A DNA stretch of 64,000 nucleotides, from NCBI RefSeq assembly GCF_022965805.1, contig NC_133106.1, positions 32,353,913-32,417,912 of the forward strand. The letters run 5' to 3'. Each line of letters opens with the position of its first letter. Positions within the stretch are counted from its first letter, which is position 1. Below are positions 33,005-44,706 of the stretch, one piece after another. The notes under the pieces were generated by a model. That model searched no databases. It was not told the origin of the DNA and worked only from the letters and a program-made list of their open reading frames with translations. Source of the stretch: Primulina eburnea. Taxonomy: Eukaryota; Streptophyta; Magnoliopsida; Lamiales; Gesneriaceae. The translations under genes were made by a program, and so were the position numbers.

Positions 33005-33323
33005 GAAATGATTACTTGGAAGCTACGCACGACAATTATTATTTTCGAATTAACTCCACAAATCGTGAGAACATTGCATTTTCATTTTAATTGGTTCAAT
33101 AAAAAATTCATATATTTTTTGTTAATATTTAATCTTTAATAAATACATTTGTTTAGAAAAAGTCAATTCATCCTCACGCATGTGCTCACTTGGGCTCCAA
33201 GTCTGCAATTTCTTTACTCTCATCCTTTGAAATGTATATTCTACAAATTATTTTTTTTAAAAAAAATTTATTCTTATTTACCAAGTCCAGCCCACAATAT
33301 GTACTTATTAAATCTCGCATCAA

Positions 33324-33867
33324 TAAAGATGTCAATGAAGTGGGTATGGAACGATACTCGTCCTATGAAAAAAACTTTGACTCATTATCCACTTCACCTT
33401 GGTTAAATATTTTTCGGACTCGTCCAACCTCGAATACAAAACGGGGCCGGTTAGACCCGTGACACCCGATTTTTAAAAAAAAATAAAAACAGTACTTTTC
33501 CTCTTACATGACTGAATTATAAAACAAACAAACATCTAAATACAACATAATAGAGAAAACTAATTCATGTATTCGACCGCATTTAATAATGACAAACAAA
33601 TTATCTTCACAACATAATGAATTACATAAGTTATTAGCTCTCCAAAAAAAAATATTGATGTTCCCAAATGGACATTAATAAAACTAAATACTAGAGTATT
33701 TATATGCACATATATGATGCGCGTATTATAGGATCTATGTCTCGTCTCATATCCGGACGGATCTGAAAAATTGGATCGGAGACCCGTCTCATGACCCATT
33801 TGGTATGTCCAAAATGGGGCGGATGCATTGTGGGTCATGCTAAAAACCAGAACCATTGACATCCCTA
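33324..33867. mobile_element. Probable small non-autonomous hAT element
   Basis: The left end TAAAGATGTCAATGAAG and the inverted right end TAGGGATGTCAATGGTT are related. Flanks share ATCAA next to both ends (CGCATCAA / GATATCAA). The interior has GGGTATGG/ACCCG strings, as in families that read TAGGGATGTCAATGGG. The target duplication is imperfect, so the boundaries are tentative. Confidence 0.4.
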
Positions 33868-36339
33868 GATATCAACATGAGCGGGGCTCTCTTCGATCCA
33901 ATGCAGGGATGGGTATTGGATAGGAACAAAGAGTTTAACACGGCTCATGACTTATAGATCATCTAACGTTACCTCAAAAAATTTAAAAAGTTTCTTATGG
34001 GCTTATTTTTGGTTTCATGTGACCCATGAATTCTCCTTTGGGCCGAAGCCCATAAACACAACTAATTGTTCGCATACGAGGTCGTATTGATATATAGAGA
34101 AGTACGTCAGTCTAACTACAAGGGTAGTGGTCGATATGTGTAAAAAAGTTCAAACAACGTTTGTTTCAGAATTTCGTCAAATTGAATGTGTGTATTTTGG
34201 ACAATTGATCTCTCAAATAAAATTGTTTAATTTAATGATTAACGTTATTCTTTCTCAAATTACAAATACACGAAGTTTGATCCTAGCCACGTGAATGCAT
34301 GGGTACGCCTTGACCAACTCATATAATTAATTGTATGCACAGAAGTCAATGCGATGTCCCTTCGTTTTCCTTTTTTCTTTTTATGATGGAATACAATGGA
34401 AGAATTATATTTAAAATGTTAAATATTATTCAAATATTAAGATATAATTTGAAATTCATTTAAATATATTTCTTCATTAGATGACTTTTAAAAAAAATCA
34501 AATAATCTCTTTTGTTTTTACAATAAATACAAGTATGTTGCATTTAAATCGATGAATTTCAAATTCATGCATTTCAAATGTATTTTGATAGTTTCAGAAA
34601 AAACAAGACCACAAACTTTAAATTTGTATCTTGCATATTTATATAATTTTTCATGTTACTGAGAATGAATTTGAAGTTTACTAAAAAATGAAAGACATTT
34701 AAAATTCATTCTACTTTGTATAATTATTTATCCAAGTATTAGATATTTTTTGATACGGTATCACGAATTACGGATAATCCTACGATAAAAAAGTAATACC
34801 TTTTATTTATAGTTTACATTTGGCTTAGAGATATATTCTCACCTTATGCTTCTATTCAAGTTCAAGTGGACATATGTTATCCTTCATAGTTTACTTTCAT
34901 TTGTTTCTTTTGGTTTAAGAATTTGTTTTTGGCATTTTTGCATGCCCTATATGATTTGTTTCATTTTCCTATATGATACTAATGGAAAATTTAGGGTCCG
35001 CTTCCAGCAAGTGTCACTAGTACAGACGCAAGGTTTTGAAATTATCCTGAGCCTGAAATCACGAAAAAGACCGTTAAAAAGGGGCCAGGAGGGTGTCTTG
35101 GCGTAGCTCCTCCGATGCTCAAGTCAGTGACTGGGGATATATGAGAGAACAGCTAAGGATGCTGCTGAAAATAATATATTGAATTAATTAACTGAAAATG
35201 CTTAAAATTGAACTGGAATACAAAACAAACTCTATTTGTACCTACAATTCTTGAAATAAATATCAAATCTACCAACAAAAAAAAAAGATGCAAAAAGCTC
35301 TTAATTCTTCTTCTCTACTCCAAACGACTTGAGTTATGTGAAGCTATCAGACAGTGAATTAATTAATATAAATCAGATTTACTTCTTTTTTGTATATCTT
35401 TTTAATTTGTTCTTAATCAGAAGCAGAAAAGCAATACATAAGGACGACCTCCAAAGTTCGGCTTACCTAATCTTGACCACCAGTTTGAACATTTTGCATA
35501 CCTAAATCTTTCTTGAAAACAAAAGCGAACAAAAGAATAATGTCACTAACCAAATCAAATCATGCGAGAGTGGTTCTCGATGCACCGGTGTCTATCGAAC
35601 TGCAAGTGGTGTGGTTCGACTGCAGCGGCGTCGGTGACTGTGTCTGCTGCAGCGGCATCAGATGGAGCTTAGAAAATGGAGTACTCCACCTTGGTTTCTT
35701 AGATTTGAAAATTAAACCCACATCAATAATTAATTGTGGGTGACTGCGTACGTGGGCCGGGCTTAATCTCCGACAAGTGAGATTAAAATATCCAAAATTT
35801 AAATTTAAAAACGGGATACGTCTCACAATCCCGCTTGCTTAGAGCAAAGCCTGTAATCCAACATCGACCAAACCCCTGTTTAGAAAGTCTTTCTAAAGTT
35901 ATGTTGTTGCCGGACCTCGATATCAAGAATTATTTAGTTAAAAAAATTTCCTACTAACTTCAGGATTTTGACTCCATGCAGATATATTTGAATTCTATTT
36001 GATTTTTTAAAATGAATAAAATTTAAATGAATTTCAAATCCATTCTACAATATATATATATATATATACACACACAATCACAAATGTAACGGGTTTCAAA
36101 TATACCCGACACGAGTTCCATTTAAAATTTATTTATTTTAATAATTGAATCGTTTTCCAAATAAGAATTCTTCATCAAAATCAAATCTTTCCATCAAAAT
36201 ACAACTTAACTCTCATTCACCTCATTGACCTTACTTTACATTTTTCGTTTGAATTCTTGTGTGTTTATGTAGTCTATATATAACTTTTAAAGTTACATTT
36301 AGATTGATAGATTTGGATGTAATAATATATCAAATATAT
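33868..36339. other. Intergenic DNA without recognised genes
   Basis: Mostly AT-rich. About 35090-35135 (TGTCTTGGCGTAGCTCCTCC, GATGCTCAAGTCAGTGACTG) looks like LTR-type repeat debris. About 35570-35760 is GC-richer, with a short open frame on each strand, but I recognise no domain. A TA run lies at about 36050-36068. Confidence 0.5.
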
Positions 36340-36689
36340 TGACGTGCGATAATTATCTCTGTTCGGTATAGCGACCGAACTATGACGCTTGGGCTGCTAT
36401 GCGGTTTAAAAAGTTTGAGTTGTACAATTACCACAAGTTATACATTTTGGTAAAGTGTCAAACGTTCGGTTCTACAATTGGTATCGGAGCCAATGTCATG
36501 GTTTCGATTCTCATTGATTGTAAGGATTGCAATTATCGGAAGAGAAATTGTTGAGATGCAAAAATTGTCTATGATAAGTAGAGCGATCGAACCATCGTAT
36601 TTGAATTACTATGTGATTTAGAATATTTGATTGCACCATTACTACTAGCTATATACTTTTTTGTAAAACGGCAAATGCTCGGTACTACA
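36340..36689 (+). mobile_element. TRIM-like miniature LTR retroelement, diverged
   Basis: Two related repeats of about 140 bp (36340-36476 and 36549-36689) each begin TG and end in CGGTNCTACA. The first is followed by ATTGGTATCGGAGCC, close to the initiator-Met tRNA primer-binding site TGGTATCAGAGC used by plant retroelements. The internal part is only ~70 bp with no coding capacity. No 5-bp target duplication is visible. A third, weaker relative occurs near 43985-44065. Confidence 0.5.
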
Positions 36690-38288
36690 AAATCCATAAT
36701 AACAAATAATCATGGATTTGAAATCTATCTCATTACAACTTTTTAACGTGTTTATTAACAAATTCTGTGGATATTGAATTTGCACAAATGAAATTATTTG
36801 AAATCTATCCTCGCAATCATTTTCTCAAATCCAAATGCAAACCTAAGAGCGTGTACAATGCAACTTCATCTGACGTTGATGTCATTATTGATAATTTTAT
36901 TTCAGATTCTTTCAGTTGTGAGATGATATTGCAATGCTTATACTTGAAATTTTAATTTTTCATTTTATTAAATAAATTTGTATTTAAATAACATAATAAA
37001 CTTGCACATAATTTTTAAAAATTTACAATGACACAATAACAATTTTAAATACGTAATATTAAAAAAAAACTAATTTAAAAAATAAAAACACACATTATAT
37101 AAAATATCTAAATAAAAATGATATATGATTAAAAAGCGGACGATTTTCACTATTCACCCACATGTAAACTCCAAATATATTCTCAACCAGGTCCTTTTGA
37201 AGCTTGTGTTGCAATTCTTGTTCCAAATAGTGACACGTCACCCAGAAAAGTTCTAAAGATATGTATTGGGCTAATTTTATTTATATGGACTTATACATGG
37301 ATAATTATGCGTTATAAGTTGTCTTAAAATTTTGGCTCTTGAACTTTAATATATCTAACACGGTGTAAGTTTCTGTTTTTATGATAATTAAAACAGAAAT
37401 AAAAATGAGTTAGCTTCACCGCGGAGACCCGCCCACATCCTCGCACACGGAAACAGGTCCTGGAGAGACGAAGAAGGTACGCGGTCGAGGAAGATATCCA
37501 AGCAACACAGCAAAACACTTTATATATATTCAGTTTCTGAAACAGGACACAGCTAGAAACATGCGGCCGCTAGCTAGTATGATTGCCTGAAAGATCCCAA
37601 TTTTTTGAAGCATTAATATTTCTATGCAAAGCCCAAAAGGTATAATAGACAAAAGAACAAAGTAAAAAACCAAAGTGGAAACCCCATAAAGAAGCCAAAG
37701 AAAACATGACTTCAGCAATGACAAAAGGAAAGGGGAACAAAAATTAATTAAAGCATCAAAAAGGGACTTTTTAGTATAACTTTGGCCAAATAGTGAACCA
37801 AATATCACCATTATTTTATAAAGTATTGCAAGTGGGAAATCATAACCCACACACAGAGAGAGTACTATTCACTTTGAATTAATGATCAAGTGTTTGAATG
37901 CATCTTATAAGCTTAGCTTTTCTTTGTTGAGAGATATATCAAGTTGCAGATTCTCCTTGGTGTTGAGCAGTGAAAGATTCTATGTAGGCCTTTTAAATGT
38001 TAATTTTGCCCTCTTTCCTACAAATGGTTGCCATATGTGATTCCATTACAAACAATGTCAAAACAGGTAAAACACAACATTTTTAGTATAATTACTCTCA
38101 TTTATTTATAAATATCAGAATAGATTTTCGGAATGACAATTTAATTTTTTTTCCCAAACGCCGAATTCGGAATTTGGGATTCTAAATCAATGTATTTCAA
38201 CTCTAAACCCGAATCCCTTTTTTCGTTAAGGTCACACATAATATAGTCTTAAGGTTTTAGTTATGCTCCCTACGGTTAATTCAAGATA

Positions 38289-38333
<45 letters not shown>

Positions 38334-40136
38334 CATTGGAATCTTTGGTTGTGGCCTGTGGATGCAATGACATCGAGTAGTAGGAGTGGTGGATGTTGCT
38401 GTTGTTGCAATAGGACTTGTCTATTCCAAACATAAAGGAAAAGGAAATTTCTGATATATAACTTGAATTATAATGGCCCATTTACGTGAAGTGGGGTTCA
38501 TATTGCATTTTTTTATTCTTCCCTTTTCCTAAATTGGTATATATATTCTAGTTTTCATTGGCTTATATACAGATTTTTCTCTTCACCAACCCATAAATTA
38601 CTATTGAAAAACCACATCACCGAACAACCATCCATTAAAGTTAACTTTTTTTTTATTTCCATCGAGATAATAATAATGAAATAATTATAATGATGACTAA
38701 ATTGAAATCCCTTATTAGTTATTACTATATGTACATTAGCATCATATATGCATTTGTTAGTGTCTTTTTCTGCTATACTTTATTATAAGGTAATTAAAGA
38801 GTCGAGGGAATCAATATACGGACAGTAGAAATCCAAAGTTTGGTTCTTTTTCTCTCCATCTTTCCTTTTTGTCGTCGCTTCAAGATTCTGTACTCTGGAG
38901 TTTGATTCATTTGATGTAGTGTTTCTTTTTCTTCATCAGTACTATTGGTGAAGCTTTACACATGGTCTTCTCTAGTGAAAATCGTGTTTCTTTTGGATAC
39001 AAGCCACACACGTCTCGTGTCTGTTGCTGCCTATCAAAACTCTACATGCATAATGCATTTAGTTATTCAGAAAACCCATCAATTTCCCTTGTAAAAATAT
39101 TAATGAATTCAACTGCTAATTCGACGACAGTGGCAGTAGGACATTACCCTAACCGCATATCAATGATTCGTGTCTGACCAAGTTTTTTTTTAATATGTGG
39201 TCTAGCGTGAACCCTTTATGCTTGACTAAACATGCGTCATTGAATCCTACATGCAGGTAACGTCCTTGTACTAGGATCGGATTTCCATACATACAACCTT
39301 GGTTGCATACAATGTTTAAAGCAGACAAATCAAAGTATTATTTCAAACTCTGAATTATGGAGTCATTTTAAAACCATTCTTTCGGCGTAAAAGAAATTCG
39401 AGTCGATCTAGTCGGTTAAAACCGCTACAACCTTGGTTGCATACATGGTTTATTGCCAACAAATCATATTTTTTTATGCATGTAATTCATCAGCGTATTA
39501 AGGTTCATTAAAACAAAAGGGGAATAGTTTTAATAAATATGGTAATTTGACTGTGATTAAAAGCATAAAGTAATACGAGTTGATTAGGTTTAAAAAGGTC
39601 AAACTTATGAATTGGAGTATCATAGATATCATGGATGCCAACCATGGTTAGAGGCTAGATTATTAAAATATTTAGAAATTTGTCACTATTTCGCAGTCAA
39701 AAGTAGTTTGCAATGATGAACATATAAAGTGCATCTACGAAGCAATTGTGTACAAAATTTTGGCTTAGAATCATTTAAAACAACCTCGAGAATATTCAGT
39801 TCCAATTGCTCGAATATTTATACAAAATAAAATCTGCAACAATCTATTGAAAAAATTAGATAATATTAATATTTTTAAAGGCACTAGTCTTGCAAATCAA
39901 TAAAGATGCACCAAATTAAGCATATGCAATCATAAATTAATTCATAATTTAAGTGAAATTTAATTGTCCTTAATACAATTCCCAGTACTAGAAGAAAATA
40001 CTAATTCACAAGCTTACAGCATAACAAAAGCGATCATAATAATTATATTTTATTAATAATAATATATTGTAAATAGAAACATATTTCTTTTTTATAATTT
40101 TATCATGGATAATTATGGGTAGAATTTATTTGGAGG
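36690..40136. other. Long intergenic stretch
   Basis: No gene was recognised. It includes a TA microsatellite (38286-38332) and GC-richer DNA at about 37410-37560. A local duplication is also present: ACAACCTTGGTTGCATACA with ACAAATCA downstream, at about 39295 and 39428, roughly 133 bp apart. No open frame longer than about 106 codons carries a recognisable domain. Confidence 0.55.
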
Positions 40137-40586
40137 CTAGCTGACCAAGAATTCATTTCTAAGAGCACCAACTTGAATAAGCTTGGGGACCAGATTATTA
40201 CTCAAATGCAAAGCAACCAGACTCTCAAGCCCACCCACACACACGCCGCCTATGTACAACGCCGGGACCGCGGGACCGCCGCCGGAATTGGGCGAATATT
40301 CGGCCTCATCGCTGGTATCCCGCTGACTGAGGGTGGTGATCTCGTCTTCTTCCATCTCTATGACCGTGGGGTAGACGCCGATGGTTGAGAGGAGATGTTT
40401 CATGACATGGCACATGCAGCAAGAAGGTCGGCTGAAGATGATCAGAGGGCTCTCGGATATGAGGCGTTGGATGCGCATCTCGGTGGATTCAGCTACGTCG
40501 ATAGCCAGGGGAGAGGTGGTGGTCGGGGTGAGCTCGAGGCAGACGCCGCTGTCTGCTAGAGGCCAGTAATTCCGAACGCCTTGCAT
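40137..40586 (-). CDS. CC-type glutaredoxin (ROXY / GRXC9-like)
   Basis: Single exon, 149 codons from ATG 40586 (MQGVRNYW). An upstream TTG-initiated extension is not used: starting at MQG matches the GRXC9/GRX480 style of N-terminus. Residues 51-60 hold the plant-specific CC-type active site SCCMC (C56, C57, C59), preceded by IIFSRP. The glutathione-binding part follows: AVPALYIGGVCVGGLESLVALH. CC-type glutaredoxins bind TGA bZIP factors in the nucleus and modulate salicylate/jasmonate and floral programmes. Most end in ALWL; this one instead reads GALRNEFLVS, so the usual C-terminal co-repressor-contact motif is missing or replaced. No intron, as usual for this clade. Confidence 0.92.
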   Translation of the reverse strand: MQGVRNYWPLADSGVCLELTPTTTSPLAIDVAESTEMRIQRLISESPLIIFSRPSCCMCHVMKHLLSTIGVYPTVIEMEEDEITTLSQRDTSDEAEYSPNSGGGPAVPALYIGGVCVGGLESLVALHLSNNLVPKLIQVGALRNEFLVS

Positions 40587-40645
40587 CGCCGCCGTGGAGA
40601 TTTTATTGGGGAGAGGAGTGGACAATTGGGGACGTGGAGGAGAGA

Positions 40646-40657
40646 TGAATATATACG
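40646..40657 (-). promoter_or_regulatory. Candidate TATA box of the glutaredoxin gene
   Basis: The minus strand reads CGTATATATTCATC about 65 bp upstream of the start codon. An ACGTGG-type core (CCACGTCC on the minus strand) lies between it and the start. Confidence 0.4.
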
Positions 40658-40876
40658 AGAAACTGGGGCAAGTGCTCCTTGGGAAGAGGTATTTGTTAAG
40701 CTACCTTTTTTAACAATCATAATTTATATGAGTAGATTTTTTTTACTTCATTCATTCATTTAGACCTCGTCTCAAATTTAAGACTTGAAATATTTGATTC
40801 AAAAAATTACTAGTTAAGATTCGAAATTCGTACTTCGCCGAACTAATTAATGAATTTATTATTATAAATTTGAAAT

Positions 40877-41060
40877 AGCAAAAACTTATGTGAGACAGTC
40901 TCACGGATCCGTATTTGTGATATGGATCTCTTATTTGGATCATTCATTAAAAAAATATTACTTTTTATACTAAAAATATTACTTTTTATTGTGAATATGG
41001 GTAGGATTGATCCGTCTCACAGATTATGATCCGTGAGACGATCTCACATAAAACTCATTC
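40877..41060 (-). mobile_element. Foldback MITE, GAGACNGTCTC family
   Basis: 184 bp, with exact 9-bp flanks ATTTGAAAT (40868-40876 and 41061-41069). It starts AGCAAAAACTTATGTGAGAC. Both palindromic arms have single changes (GAGACAGTCTC, GAGACGATCTC). Confidence 0.87.
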
Positions 41061-41256
41061 ATTTGAAATATTTAAGTTCAAATTTATCAATCCAAAGACA
41101 TATGTAGCGCACACAATTTAATTTAGTTAAATAAATATTGAATATATCATTTATTTTTACTAAATATAATAAAGTAAATCCAACAGTAATCACCCCTTGC
41201 TCTTGTCATTTGATTATGAGGTTGTCTTGAGTTGTGAGCATGCAATAGAACGTAAA

Positions 41257-41423
41257 GACAAAAATTTGTGTGAGACGGTTTTATGGGTCGTATTTGTGAA
41301 ATGGATCTCTTATTTAGGTCATCTATGAAATGCTAAGAATAATACTTTTTATTGTGAATATCGGTAGGGTTGATCCGTCTCACATATTAAGATCCGTGAG
41401 ACGGTCTCACATGAGACCCACTC
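41257..41423 (-). mobile_element. Foldback MITE, GAGACNGTCTC family
   Basis: 167 bp from GACAAAAATTTGTGTGAGAC to GAGACCCACTC. Flanks GAACGTAAA and TAATGTAAA agree at 6 of 9 positions. It lies only about 190 bp from the previous copy and in the same orientation. Confidence 0.82.
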
Positions 41424-42374
41424 TAATGTAAAAGGTAGTTTCCAATTTCCATTATTTTTATTTCGAAATTGCAAAAAGTAAATCTAACTTTTACGAAATG
41501 AGAAGTCTTTCGATCGTCCGTAGGGTATTTTTATTTTTATCCTTTTTATTAGGAAAGAAAATATCTTGTTTTTTTTGTTTTTGTTTTTATCGTTTTGCGA
41601 TGAAGGGATACTTCAACTAATAAGTAATATTTTATTTCACATTAGAACAAACTTTCAAAAATCATTAACTTTATAAAACCAAGAAGATTCCATATTTCCA
41701 TGCCGTTTTTATCGTTATTTGCACAAATATTTTAACATAAAAAATTTTGTGAGACGATATCCTAAGGCAATTTTGTGAAACAAATATTCAATTTAGATCA
41801 TTCATAAAAATTTATTATTTTTTATTGTAAATATGTATATTTTTTACTTATCTCACGGCTAAAAGTCTACGAGATCGTCTCACAAAAGAATTATTACATG
41901 AAATATTCCGCATACAAATATTATATACCATGTCAAATTGTAATATGCATATTCGTACAGAGTTCAATTAGTACCATGAATAAAGCTAGAATATTGTAAA
42001 ATAGACACGTAATTTTTACTTAAAAACAAATTCAAAAGAATTAGCATCCTACAAAGTTAGACGTGTATTAAAAAAAATGGAATCATACGACCCGTTATTG
42101 TTCAATTAATGGGAAAGTGGGGTTTAGAGAAGAAATGTGAAGGTGGCTGACATCACAAAGTAACACATCACGTTAGCAATGATCAAAGAGATGGCTAGCT
42201 TTATTTATTCTTTTTGTTTTTCAACTATAAAACTCGCCCTAATCACTATTCGATGTATATTGACTAAACCTCTATATTTATAGATTAACTTATCTAAGTC
42301 AATCGAGTAAATTGTATTGGACAAACTATGTTCGATAAGTCCGTCCAAAAAAACGTTTGTAAGAAGAAGAGAGA

Positions 42375-42406
<32 letters not shown>

Positions 42407-42875
42407 GCAATACGACATGGGAGATGCAAGGGAGATGGTAAGAAATTGCACAAAATGACGATAGAAAGGAAGAGATCACGTGGATCTGTTTCTTGGCTTT
42501 TACTGCATCTTCATCATTTAATGGTAATAAATAATAGCCTTAATTAAATATTACTTAATAATGTGCTTTTATTTATAATAATTAAACGTTCCTCAATCGA
42601 GGGTTCATCTAAGCTCGTGGTAAACCCTTAAATTTGGAGGACAGTGCTTTTGTTTTTTAGTGCCATTTTTCTGCATAATTAAAAGAACACTAAAGTAGTG
42701 CCCTAGAAGTGGGATTTCAGTTATCCTTTTTTAAAACAATTAAAATCTACGATTAGAGTTTTTTTTTTTTTTTTTTTTTTATCAAGATTTAACATAAAAA
42801 AAGATAAAATATATGTAAAACAGTATTCGAAACATAATTAAGTGTGATAAAAAACTTGATAAGGTAAATTCTAAT
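41424..42875. other. Intergenic DNA
   Basis: Holds an eroded MITE relative at about 41735-41890 (TTTTGTGAGACGATATCC, GAGATCGTCTCACAAAA), a TA run at about 42380-42406 and a poly-T run at about 42758-42781. No gene was recognised. Confidence 0.55.
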
Positions 42876-43059
42876 GAGTAGATCTCTTGTGAGACGTTCT
42901 CACGAATCTTTATCTGTGAGACGAGTCAACTCTACCGATTTTTACAACAAAAAAGTAATAGTCTTAGCATAAAAAGTAATATTTTTTCATGGATGACCCA
43001 AATAAGAGATGTGTCTCACAAAATACGATCCGTGAGACCGTCTCACACAAGTTTTTGTC
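42876..43059 (+). mobile_element. Foldback MITE, GAGACNGTCTC family
   Basis: 184 bp, GAGTAGATCTCTTGTGAGAC to AGTTTTTGTC, with exact 9-bp duplications AATTCTAAT on both sides (42867-42875 and 43060-43068). Confidence 0.9.
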
Positions 43060-43770
43060 AATTCTAATTGTCAAAAAAATAAAGGCCTTGCTTATATTAA
43101 TCTTATCATCAACTTTTTTGACTTATTTGAATGAATAAAGTGAGATTCACTTTATATGAACTCTAAATGAAAGGTTATTCGAAATATTTTTTTTCAAATC
43201 AAATTTCCAAGCGTATGTAAGGATTAATTTAGGCTTAATTAACATAAAACCGACTCGTTATTTTAATAGATAAATGTTGTTAATATTTTAAATCATGAAC
43301 TAACGATGTAGCTTTATAATATTTATCGACTTTTTATGACTTTAGGTTTGATGTAATTGCTTTTTTTTTTAATAAAAGTTCTAAAATTCCACATAGAGTT
43401 TATGAAAAGATCCTTGCAAATTTATAGCCATATATACTAATAAAACATAAACGGGAAGACAAAACGTAGACTTCTTTTGTTCGATAAATTATGATCTACG
43501 TAAGATCAGTATTTATTACATTAATTCGACCGATTCTTTTGACCAAAATATATTTTCAAGAACAAAACGACAAATTAAATGTCACGTCAGCTTATTTTTA
43601 GTCATGTGCTATTACGTAACAAATTAAGTACCAATCATGGAACACTGAATACATAAAAATTAGCTAGTTTTTGTAAAACATCAAAATTTCGGTGATATAA
43701 AAGATGAGATAATATGTTATCATTTATTGTAAATAATGTATTTATTGAGAGGGATTGCTGAACGTAATAA
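43060..43770. other. Intergenic DNA
   Basis: AT-rich, no coding signal and no defined repeat. Confidence 0.5.
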
Positions 43771-43951
43771 GGTAAAAATTTGTGTGAGACGGTCTCACGG
43801 ATCGTATTTGTGAGACGGATATCTTATTTAGGTTATCAATGAAAAATATTATTTTTTATGGTAAGAATATTATTTTTTATTGTGAATATCGGTATGGTTA
43901 ACCCGTCTCAAAGATTAAGATATGTGAGACGGTCTCACATGAGATCCACTC
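43771..43951 (-). mobile_element. Foldback MITE, GAGACNGTCTC family
   Basis: 181 bp from GGTAAAAATTTGTGTGAGAC to GAGATCCACTC. Flanks ACGTAATAA and ATGTAATAA differ at one of nine positions. Confidence 0.86.
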
Positions 43952-44495
43952 ATGTAATAATTGTCTCCTTTTTTTTAGAATATTTAAAACGTGGCGTTTG
44001 AGATATTGTACGATTTAAAAGATTTAAGTTATACTATTATTATATGCCGAAACATTCGGTCATGAATTTAATTAAGGTTAAAAACAATTTGCATGATCAC
44101 ATTATTTGTTATTAGTACAAAAGATTATATCCATATCTCTCTAATACATAGAACTGTTATATTTTTAGAAGCTAAGGTTCAGTTTTGTGAAAAGTCTAAA
44201 ATGTTTTTAAAAAATTTATTTTATTTTTACAAAAAATTTATCATGCACACAAAAGTATGACACACAAATTCATTTTCTCCATTTAAGTCGAATATTTGTC
44301 CTTACTCGTCCGATGTTTTTTTATCGAGAAAATAAGTTTTACAGACTGGAATTAAATATAATTTAAACTCGATTGGCTATCATTTGATATTTGCCTCACT
44401 TCAAATAAATACGAACCGAGGTTTTTTTATAAACAATTTTTTTTTTTTCCAACTTAAAGTGGATAGGGTGTCCTTGGCTTTGAAGCGTCCGTTGT
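43952..44495. other. Intergenic DNA left of the Copia element
   Basis: AT-rich. The last ~45 bp (GGGTGTCCTTGGCTTTGAAG) joined to the DNA right of the Copia element give a short GC-richer stretch. This may be a small gene fragment split by the insertion, but it is too short to name. Confidence 0.4.
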
Positions 44496-44697
44496 TGTTA
44501 AAGCATGAAACTTATGCGGAAGAAAAAGGAAAACTCCATTGCCGAACTTCCAGAAGGAAGAGAATTTTATATCGTAAGAAAAGGAGGGAAAATTGTTAAC
44601 CGACTAAAAGTGAGATTTACAAGTATTTATACTACTCTAAAGAAGTAAAAGCGTATTTGTCTAAAACGTGTTTACACATTTCTTTTAACTCTCAACA
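44496..44697 (-). repeat. 3' LTR of the Copia element
   Basis: 202 bp, identical to 49146-49347; TG...CA termini. It is the 3' LTR because the polyprotein is read leftwards. Confidence 0.96.
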
Positions 44698-44706
44698 CTC
44701 CCCTTC
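44698..44706 (-). other. Polypurine tract of the Copia element
   Basis: The minus strand reads GAAGGGGAG directly before the 3' LTR. This is the expected plus-strand priming site. It overlaps the stop codon of the polyprotein. Confidence 0.8.

Noticed and set aside
40587..40625. A 13-codon N-terminal extension of the glutaredoxin
   Set aside because: It begins with TTG; the ATG at 40586 gives the MQG start seen in GRXC9-type proteins.
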